Below, piece after piece: positions 7,428-12,993 of a stretch of DNA of 12,993 nucleotides. Numbering within the stretch: position 1 is the stretch's first letter; each line of letters opens with the position of its first letter. The stretch is from Candidatus Cloacimonadota bacterium (GTDB lineage: Bacteria; Cloacimonadota; Cloacimonadia; Cloacimonadales; TCS61), in the NCBI GenBank assembly GCA_014382915.1, contig JACNIV010000298.1:1-12993 (forward strand). The letters are read 5' to 3'. Made by a program: the position numbers and the translations under genes. The notes beneath the pieces were generated by a model. That model ran no database searches and had not been told where the DNA came from. It saw nothing but the letters and a program-made list of their open reading frames with translations.

Positions 7428-7475
7428 ATGTCAGTTCTTTCCTGTAAACGATGTGGACAAGTTGGTTGTTATCTG

Positions 7476-7808
7476 TCACAGAGAAGGGTTGTTTGTGTCC
7501 TCTTCTTTTTTCTCTTCATCTTTTTCTTTCAATTTTGCGATCAGGTCTTTTTTTGCTTCGATCTCTTCTTCAAATTTTTTGATCTTCTTGATGTGTTCTT
7601 GAATCTTACTACTTTCTTTAAACTCTTTTTGATTATTATATATAAAATTACCAATTTCCGTTTTTTGATCTTTTATTTGTGCTTTTAATCCACTTATGTT
7701 CAATTTCAGGGCAGATATCTTGCTGACTTCCTCAACTTTATCGAAAACCTTTAATAATACAGTATTTGCCTCTTTTCGAATGTTTTCAAAAAAAGCTTTT
7801 TTATCCAT
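7476..7808 (-). CDS. Small coiled-coil protein, unknown function
   Basis: I do not recognise this protein by name. The open frame extends upstream to 7892, but an ideal ribosome binding site (GGAGGTGA) directly precedes the ATG at 7808. The likely product is therefore 110 residues starting MDKKAFFENIRKEA. It is very rich in Lys and Glu, with no signal peptide or membrane segment. A helical N-terminal part (about 1-35) leads to a long predicted coiled coil, with heptad-like Leu/Ile spacing in KISALKLNISGLKAQIKDQKTEIGNFIY (about 30-57) and again in IKKIKKFEEEIEAKKDLIAKL (about 75-95). The tail is acidic and disordered. The layout resembles small cytoplasmic coiled-coil proteins found in many phyla. 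It is the first gene of the minus-strand unit, 48 bases before ruvX. Confidence 0.7.
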   Translation of the reverse strand: MDKKAFFENIRKEANTVLLKVFDKVEEVSKISALKLNISGLKAQIKDQKTEIGNFIYNNQKEFKESSKIQEHIKKIKKFEEEIEAKKDLIAKLKEKDEEKKEEDTNNPSL

Positions 7809-7810
7809 GT

Positions 7811-7818
7811 TCACCTCC
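7811..7818 (-). promoter_or_regulatory. Strong Shine-Dalgarno that fixes the start of the coiled-coil gene
   Basis: The complement reads GGAGGTGA, fully complementary to the 16S rRNA 3' end. GGAGG is 5 bases from the ATG at 7808. It is the best ribosome binding site in the window and argues against the upstream in-frame ATGs at 7892, 7880 and 7841. Confidence 0.85.
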
Positions 7819-7829
7819 AAAAGCATTTT

Positions 7830-7858
7830 GATATTCTTCATAAACGTTTTTTTGTCAA
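7830..7858 (-). promoter_or_regulatory. Candidate promoter for the minus-strand operon
   Basis: A perfect TTGACA (complement of 7853-7858) lies 17 bases from AATATC (complement of 7830-7835). This would start transcription roughly 10 bases before the Shine-Dalgarno of the coiled-coil gene. The -35 is ideal and the -10 is weak. Two TATAAT strings also occur on the minus strand nearby (7879-7884 and 7891-7896) but have no good -35. The gap is very AT-rich, so chance matches are likely. Confidence 0.35.
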
Positions 7859-7920
7859 TTTTTTTAAAATATGATTTCATTATACAGAACATTATATATA
7901 AAAAAACTACTTAACGGTAG

Positions 7921-7944
7921 AATTAATAATTTTTGGTATTAATT
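7921..7944. promoter_or_regulatory. 8-8-8 inverted repeat upstream of the C25 protease operon
   Basis: AATTAATA (7921-7928) and TATTAATT (7937-7944) are perfect inverted copies separated by 8 bases, in the divergent gap about 53 bases before the first protease start. A symmetric site in this place could be an operator for a dimeric regulator. AT-only arms in an AT-rich gap also arise by chance, and a hairpin of this composition would be weak. No convincing plus-strand promoter was seen in the 188-base gap (7809-7996). Confidence 0.3.
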
Positions 7945-7996
7945 TTGCGTAACTAATAAACATTATGAAATAAAAAAAAGATTTGGAGAAATAGTA

Positions 7997-10900
7997 ATGA
8001 AAAGAATTTTATTTATTTGTATTATATTGATTTTAATATCGGTTCTTTATTCATCAAAATTACCGATTGATCTAAATTATGAGAAAACCGATTCCCGGCT
8101 TTTAAGAAATGATATTTATGGAATAGAAGCTAATTTCATGTTGTCAGAGATCGTATCATTCGATGTGAATACACCGGAAGGAACTTTTTCACAGTTAAAT
8201 GTGCCCGGTTATACTCATACAAGTAACATAGGTGCACCAAAGCTTCCGGCAATAAGAAAGATAATTGCTGTTCCTTTTGGAGCTGAGATCAAGATAACAT
8301 CTCTGAACTATCAATCTACAGAATACCGTTTGGATGATTATGGCATAAACTATCCTGTAATGCCTGCTCAACCACCGGTTCCCAAAAGTGCAGATCCCTC
8401 TACAATTAAATTCAAATATGATGCGCAAGCATATCTGGAAACCAGTTATTCAGATAAAAACATTGTGCGTGTCGAAGAAATCGGGATAATGCGCGGAGTA
8501 AGATTATTTACACTGATCGTAGAACCAATCCAATACAATCCGGTTTCAGGGTTAATAAAGGTTTTCAATAATATCGATGTTTGTGTTGATTTTACAGGAG
8601 CAGATCTGGCTGAAACAAATTTAAGAAGAGCTAAAACATACTCTCCTTATTTTGAATCTGCTTACCAGAATTATATTTTTAACTATACTCCAATATCTTC
8701 AAGAGAAGACTTAACCAGATATCCGATAAAGTATGTAATCATTTCCGACCCGATGTTCGAAGCACAATTGGAACCCTTTATTGATTGGAAAATTCAGAAA
8801 GGTTTCGAGGTAATTGCCGGTTATACCAATGATCCGGCAGTTGGAGGTACAACCACATCCATAAGGAATTATATTCAAACTTTGTGGGATGCTGCAACTC
8901 CTGAATCTCCAGCTCCTTCATTCATTCTGTTCGTTGGAGATGTTGCTCAGATCCCTGCCTGGAACGGAAGTACAGGCGGTCATATTACGGATTTGAATTA
9001 TGTTAAAATGGAAGGGGGAGACTATCTTCCTGAAATTTATTATGGAAGATTCTCGGCTAATAATGAAACAGAACTGCAACCTCAAATAGATAAAACGCTT
9101 GAATATGAAAAGTACGAAATGCCTGATCCTTCTTTCCTGGGTGAAGTTGTGATGATAGCCGGAATGGATGCTTACCATGGCAGTACCTGGGGAAATGGAC
9201 AGATAAATTATGGAACTGATAACTATTTTAATGCTGCTCATGGAATTCTTTCGCACACATATTTGTATCCCAATTCAGGAAGCAACTCTGCAAATATTAT
9301 CCAAAATGTCAGCGATGGTGTAAGCTATATCAATTACACAGCTCATGGTAGTTCAACTTCCTGGAGTGATCCCAGTTTTACAATTGCCAATATAAACGGT
9401 TTACAGAACGAAAGTAAATACTGCCTTGCTGTGGGTAATTGCTGTTTAACAAATAAATTTGAAGTACTGACCTGTTTTGGTGAAGCCTGGCTGAGAGCAG
9501 AAAACAAAGGTGCTATTGGCTACATTGGCGGCACAAATTCTACTTATTGGGATGAAGACTATTGGTGGGGTGTTGGTGCAGGTACAGTCACTGCAAATCC
9601 TACATATGCAGGCACAGGTCCCGGTGCTTATGACGGCATGTTCCACGATCATGGAGAACCTTTTAATGAATGGTATACAACCTCTTATGCTGTTATCATG
9701 GCTGGAAATTTAGCTGTTGTTCAGGGAGGAGGAATGATGAATTATTATTGGGAGATTTACTCGATTATGGGCGATCCATCTTTAACCGCCTATTTCGGAG
9801 TTCCTTCTGATAATATCGTTAGCTATCCTTCCACTATATTCCTGGGGCTGACTTCAGTTCAAATTTCAGCAGAACCATATTCTTATGTGTCAATTTCAAT
9901 GAATGGAGTTAGTCATGGAGTTGGTCTGGTTGATGCCTCAGGTGTTATCGATCTGGAGATTGATCCGTTTGTCACTCCGGGTCTTGCTCAATTAGTAATT
10001 ACCCGTCAAAATAGAGTGCCGATCATTGAAGATATCGAAGTTATTCCTAATGCCGGTCCTTATATTATTGTCAGCGATTTCGTTATTAATGATGATAATA
10101 ACAATATACCCGAATACAATGAAATTATTACTCTGGATGTAACATTTGAAAATGTAGGCATAGAAGAAGCTTTAAATGTTAATGCTACTCTCAGTACAGA
10201 TGATACTTATATAAACATTATTTCCGATTATGTTGAAATTGGTGATATTGCTGCTGGTTCCACTATTACAATTACAGATGCTTTCGAAATTGATATTGCT
10301 GATGATATCCCTGATCAGCACCAAATATTCTTTGATGTTGAAATAGTGGGTTCAAGCACCTGGAATTCAGTAATAAATATCATCTTTAATGCCCCAGCTT
10401 TTGAGATTGGGAATATGATAATTAACGACAGCGGTGGTAATGGTATACTAGATCCTGGTGAAACCGCTACTCTCTCTGTACCAATTACAAATATCGGGCA
10501 TGCAACTTCTCAGGATATTTTTTCTCAACTGATAAATGGAACTCCAAATTTGATAACACTTATTGAAGATTCTTTTAACCTTACAGGACTTGCTCCTGAA
10601 GAAGAAGGATATGCAGACTTTGATATTGAGGTTGATGAAGGTGCCGAGCCCGGGACAATTGCAATACTAGATTTTATTGCTACCAGCGGTGGTTATAATC
10701 TCAGCAATACTTTCTATCTGACTATAGGCTTAGTTGTCGAGGATTTCGAAACAGGTGATTTTTCAATGTATCCTTGGGAATTTATTGGAAATGCAGATTG
10801 GCAGATTACTGACCTCGAAGTTTATGAGGGTGTTTATAGTGCAAAATCTGGAGTTATTTCTCATAATCAATCTTCGACCATATTTGTTGAACTTGATGTG

Positions 10901-11476
10901 ATTGCTGATGGAGAAATCAGTTTCTGGAAAAAAGTATCATGCGAAAATGACCCTAATGGTACTGATTATGATTACTTAGCTTTCTATATTGATGGAAATG
11001 AACAAGCCAGATGGGATGGCGAAATTGATTGGAACGAAGAATCATATTTTGTAGCAGCAGGAAATCACAACTTCAAATGGATATATGATAAAGACGGTTA
11101 TGTAAGTTCTGGTCAGGATTGCGCCTGGATAGATTATATAGTATTCCCGCCATTTGAACCTGAGGTATCTACTGATGATATGTCAGTGATTCCTTCTATC
11201 ATTAAACTCTGTGGAAACTACCCTAACCCATTTAATCCAAGTACAACTATAACCTACAGTCTCAATAAAGATTCAAAAGTTACATTGGAAATCTATAACA
11301 TCAAAGGACAAAAAGTAAGAACCCTGGTCAACAAAGAACAACCTGCAGGAAATTATAAGACAATCTGGAATGGTAAAGATGATAATGATAGAAGTATAGC
11401 AAGTGGTATCTACTTCTATAAAATGAAAGCTGGTGGAAGATACACCAGTACTAAGAAAATGATTTTATTAAAATAA
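7997..11476 (+). CDS. Secreted gingipain-family (C25) cysteine peptidase with modular tail and FlgD-like sorting domain
   Basis: The 1159-residue protein is built as follows: signal peptide (about 1-20), C25-type prodomain (about 21-241), C25 catalytic domain (about 242-600), Ig-like domain (about 605-680), two CARDB-like beta domains (about 690-798 and 800-912), a MAM/cleaved-adhesin-like domain opening with EDFETGDF (915-1052), and a C-terminal FlgD-like type A sorting domain (1074-1159, NYPNPFNPST to SGIYFYKM). The catalytic dyad is H450 (NYTAHGS) and C483, the second Cys of GNCC; the 33-residue spacing equals that of RgpB H211/C244. D391 and W518 match RgpB E152 and W284. N404 falls where RgpB has the S1 Asp163, so Arg preference is doubtful. 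R241-Y242 is a possible activation cleavage site. GGAG at 7985-7988 supports the start. A second C25 gene follows 18 bases later. Secretion to the cell surface by a type IX-like route is inferred. Confidence 0.92.
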   Translation: MKRILFICIILILISVLYSSKLPIDLNYEKTDSRLLRNDIYGIEANFMLSEIVSFDVNTPEGTFSQLNVPGYTHTSNIGAPKLPAIRKIIAVPFGAEIKITSLNYQSTEYRLDDYGINYPVMPAQPPVPKSADPSTIKFKYDAQAYLETSYSDKNIVRVEEIGIMRGVRLFTLIVEPIQYNPVSGLIKVFNNIDVCVDFTGADLAETNLRRAKTYSPYFESAYQNYIFNYTPISSREDLTRYPIKYVIISDPMFEAQLEPFIDWKIQKGFEVIAGYTNDPAVGGTTTSIRNYIQTLWDAATPESPAPSFILFVGDVAQIPAWNGSTGGHITDLNYVKMEGGDYLPEIYYGRFSANNETELQPQIDKTLEYEKYEMPDPSFLGEVVMIAGMDAYHGSTWGNGQINYGTDNYFNAAHGILSHTYLYPNSGSNSANIIQNVSDGVSYINYTAHGSSTSWSDPSFTIANINGLQNESKYCLAVGNCCLTNKFEVLTCFGEAWLRAENKGAIGYIGGTNSTYWDEDYWWGVGAGTVTANPTYAGTGPGAYDGMFHDHGEPFNEWYTTSYAVIMAGNLAVVQGGGMMNYYWEIYSIMGDPSLTAYFGVPSDNIVSYPSTIFLGLTSVQISAEPYSYVSISMNGVSHGVGLVDASGVIDLEIDPFVTPGLAQLVITRQNRVPIIEDIEVIPNAGPYIIVSDFVINDDNNNIPEYNEIITLDVTFENVGIEEALNVNATLSTDDTYINIISDYVEIGDIAAGSTITITDAFEIDIADDIPDQHQIFFDVEIVGSSTWNSVINIIFNAPAFEIGNMIINDSGGNGILDPGETATLSVPITNIGHATSQDIFSQLINGTPNLITLIEDSFNLTGLAPEEEGYADFDIEVDEGAEPGTIAILDFIATSGGYNLSNTFYLTIGLVVEDFETGDFSMYPWEFIGNADWQITDLEVYEGVYSAKSGVISHNQSSTIFVELDVIADGEISFWKKVSCENDPNGTDYDYLAFYIDGNEQARWDGEIDWNEESYFVAAGNHNFKWIYDKDGYVSSGQDCAWIDYIVFPPFEPEVSTDDMSVIPSIIKLCGNYPNPFNPSTTITYSLNKDSKVTLEIYNIKGQKVRTLVNKEQPAGNYKTIWNGKDDNDRSIASGIYFYKMKAGGRYTSTKKMILLK

Positions 11477-11494
11477 AAAAAATAGGAGAGTATA

Positions 11495-12993
11495 ATGAAA
11501 ACTTTAAGAAATGTTGTTTTATTGTCACTTCTTCTTTTGTTAAGCGCAACCGGTTTATTCGCTTCACAAGGGTTTGAAGTGTCTTTCAATCAACCTGTAA
11601 GTTCCGAGTATGACCTTGAGTTTGAGCTTGGTGACTACAGGCTGAATGAAACACAGAAAAATGGCAAAATGTTCACTGAGATCGATTTTGCAGGTAGTGT
11701 GGTAACAAACAAAAAAGGATTTGCTGCACTTCCCTACATTCATGCCTCAGTTCAACTTTCTAATGACAGAAACGTAACTACAGAAATTATATCAACAGAC
11801 TATGTTGAATACAGCCTGAATTACCCGCTTTTACCTTCCAGAGGTATTATCTACCGTAATCAGGATCCTTCCACGATTCCCTACGAAATTGCTGACGAAT
11901 CCATTATTGATGAGTTTTATCCAAAGGACATTGCAGAAGCAACTGAACCATTCATCCTGCGGGATATTCGCGGTACAAATGTCTATGTTTATCCTTTCCA
12001 GTATAATGCTGCCAGAAACATTCTGCGAGTTTATACGAATGTAATAGTTAAACTAATCGAGAACAACACACCTGTAATTAATCCACTCATTTCTGCAAAA
12101 AGAAAAGTAGCCAGAGAAATGAATTCACTCTACAAGACTGTATTCATTAATTATGATGAAACCAGGTTTGAGCATGAACTTGCTGATTTCGGTTCTATAC
12201 TTGTGATCCGAACGCCTCGTGATATTGATGCTATTGCTCCATATATTCAATGGAAAAGAGAAAAAGGATTCACGGTTTACGAAGAAGAAGTAGTAACCGG
12301 AACAAACGTGATCAGCCTTGTAAGCAGCCAATATACAGCCCATAATGATATTCTATATGTTCAATTGGTTGGTGACTGGGCAGATATTCAGGGACCCACA
12401 GCGGGTGGTGCTGCTGCTGATCCAAACCTGGGTTGTGTGGTTGGTGGAGATATCTACATGGATCTGATCGTGGGAAGATTCTCTGCAAATAGTACCACGC
12501 ATGTAACTACTCAGGTAAATAAGACCATCACCTACGAAAGAGATCCTGATATGGGAGCTGACTGGTATAAAGCTGCTGTTGGTATTGCCTCCAGTCAAGG
12601 AGCAGGTATAGGAGATGATGGAGAAGCTGACTATGAGCATATGAATGTTATCTGGAATGATAAGCTCGATCCTTTTACCTACGATACTTATACTCCCATC
12701 TATGATCCTTCAGCTAATGCAACTATGGTTGCAAATGCTGTAAATGCAGGCACCAGCATTATTAATTATTGCGGGCATGGTTCTATGACTTCCTGGGTTA
12801 CTTCCGGATTTAATAATACACATGTTAACTTGCTGACAAATGGTGATAAATTACCCTTTATCATTTCCGTGGCTTGTGTGAACGGAGCTTTTGATGATGG
12901 GGAATGTTTTGCCGAAGCCTGGCTGAAAAAGGATGGTGCCGGAGCAGTTGGAATGTTCGCAGGTAGTATTAATCAAACCTGGGCACCACCCAT
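11495..12993 (+). CDS. Second gingipain-family (C25) cysteine peptidase, RgpB-like (3' truncated by window)
   Basis: The frame is open from the ATG at 11495 to the window end: 499 full codons with no stop. AGGAG at 11484-11488 sits 6 bases before the ATG. A signal peptide (about 1-23, ending LFAS) is followed by a prodomain to about residue 224 and then the catalytic domain. It tracks Porphyromonas RgpB closely: LVGDWADI, VGRFSAN, NKTITYERD, GEADYEHMNVI, NYCGHGSMTSW, HVNLLTNGDKLPFI, SVACVNGAF, CFAEAWL and SINQTW. The dyad is H428 and C461 (spacing 33 as in RgpB). D379 aligns with the S1 Asp163 that gives Arg specificity, W496 with W284, while Q368 replaces E152. R224-F225 lies 204 residues before the catalytic His and is a candidate prodomain cleavage site. 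Arg-directed endopeptidase activity is inferred. It is probably co-transcribed with the preceding C25 gene. Any adhesin tail or sorting domain lies outside the window. Confidence 0.92.
   Translation, partial: MKTLRNVVLLSLLLLLSATGLFASQGFEVSFNQPVSSEYDLEFELGDYRLNETQKNGKMFTEIDFAGSVVTNKKGFAALPYIHASVQLSNDRNVTTEIISTDYVEYSLNYPLLPSRGIIYRNQDPSTIPYEIADESIIDEFYPKDIAEATEPFILRDIRGTNVYVYPFQYNAARNILRVYTNVIVKLIENNTPVINPLISAKRKVAREMNSLYKTVFINYDETRFEHELADFGSILVIRTPRDIDAIAPYIQWKREKGFTVYEEEVVTGTNVISLVSSQYTAHNDILYVQLVGDWADIQGPTAGGAAADPNLGCVVGGDIYMDLIVGRFSANSTTHVTTQVNKTITYERDPDMGADWYKAAVGIASSQGAGIGDDGEADYEHMNVIWNDKLDPFTYDTYTPIYDPSANATMVANAVNAGTSIINYCGHGSMTSWVTSGFNNTHVNLLTNGDKLPFIISVACVNGAFDDGECFAEAWLKKDGAGAVGMFAGSINQTWAPP

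Noticed and set aside
7428..7688. Plus-strand frame rich in Phe across the coiled-coil gene
   Set aside because: It is the antisense of a Lys/Glu-rich coding region, which naturally gives Phe/Leu/Ser-rich frames. It has no ribosome binding site and no plausible protein features.
7809..7892. Extended N-terminus for the coiled-coil protein (starts at 7892, 7880 or 7841)
   Set aside because: GGAGGTGA sits directly before the ATG at 7808, and the upstream ATGs have no comparable ribosome binding site. The extra residues are also encoded by very AT-rich sequence typical of a leader.
7852..7899. Plus-strand promoter for the C25 operon from TTGTCA and TATATA
   Set aside because: The two elements are 36 bases apart, too far for one promoter, and other pairings were no better than expected in AT-rich DNA.
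9440..9442. C482 (first Cys of the CC pair) as the catalytic Cys of the first protease
   Set aside because: Alignment backward from the shared CFxEAWL block puts C483 on RgpB C244 and on C461 of the second protease, with the exact 33-residue spacing to His.
1..12993. CRISPR arrays, tRNA or rRNA genes, insertion sequences, phage or attachment sites
   Set aside because: No regularly spaced repeats, no tRNA T-arm/cloverleaf pattern, no transposase or integrase motifs and no target-site duplications were seen by eye on either strand.

Overview
The window is an AT-rich stretch of bacterial chromosome, most likely from the FCB group (Fibrobacteres-Chlorobi-Bacteroidetes relatives), with Candidatus Cloacimonadota or a neighbouring candidate phylum as the best guess. 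The main clue is a gingipain-like protease whose C-terminus carries the NYPNPFNPST...SGIYFYKM type of FlgD-like/type A sorting domain. That domain is abundant in Cloacimonadota, Marinimicrobia, Calditrichota and similar lineages. The taxonomic call is inference. I saw no rRNA, tRNA, insertion sequence, integrase or CRISPR array.

Left part, plus strand (1-2171). The 3' part of xseA (exonuclease VII large subunit) overlaps a secreted GHL10/DUF187-type glycoside-hydrolase-like protein by 8 bases. A 142-base gap with two hairpin-forming palindromes follows, then a small S4-domain RNA-binding protein that looks like RqcP, a ribosome quality-control factor.

Middle part, minus strand (7808 down to 2222). 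Seven co-directional genes are read right to left: a small coiled-coil protein, ruvX (yqgF), mltG, a CPA2-type cation:proton antiporter, an EIIA(Ntr)-like protein fused to a PII-like domain, a secreted protein with two DUF2135/YfaP-like domains around a carboxypeptidase-regulatory-like domain, and an LPP20-like lipoprotein. From ruvX to the EIIA-PII gene, spacings are overlaps or 9 bases, so this is almost certainly one transcript. The last two genes form a second tight pair after an 89-base gap that may hold its own promoter. A clear rho-independent terminator (2170-2197) closes the unit against the convergent S4 gene. The antiporter lacks a fused regulatory domain, and the EIIA-PII protein next to it is the natural candidate regulator.

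Right part, plus strand (7997-12993). Two tandem secreted C25 (gingipain-family) cysteine peptidases are separated by 18 bases. In both, the His and Cys of the catalytic dyad are exactly 33 residues apart, as in Porphyromonas RgpB (H211/C244). The second keeps the S1-pocket Asp of Arg-gingipain and the first has Asn there. Both have an Arg close to the expected prodomain boundary, which suggests two proteases of different specificity with a possible activation relationship. The first has a full modular tail ending in the sorting domain; the second runs off the window.

The strongest leads are the C25 pair with its split S1 residue, the EIIA-PII/antiporter pairing, and the internally duplicated DUF2135 protein. 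I did not find anything I would call a wholly new system.
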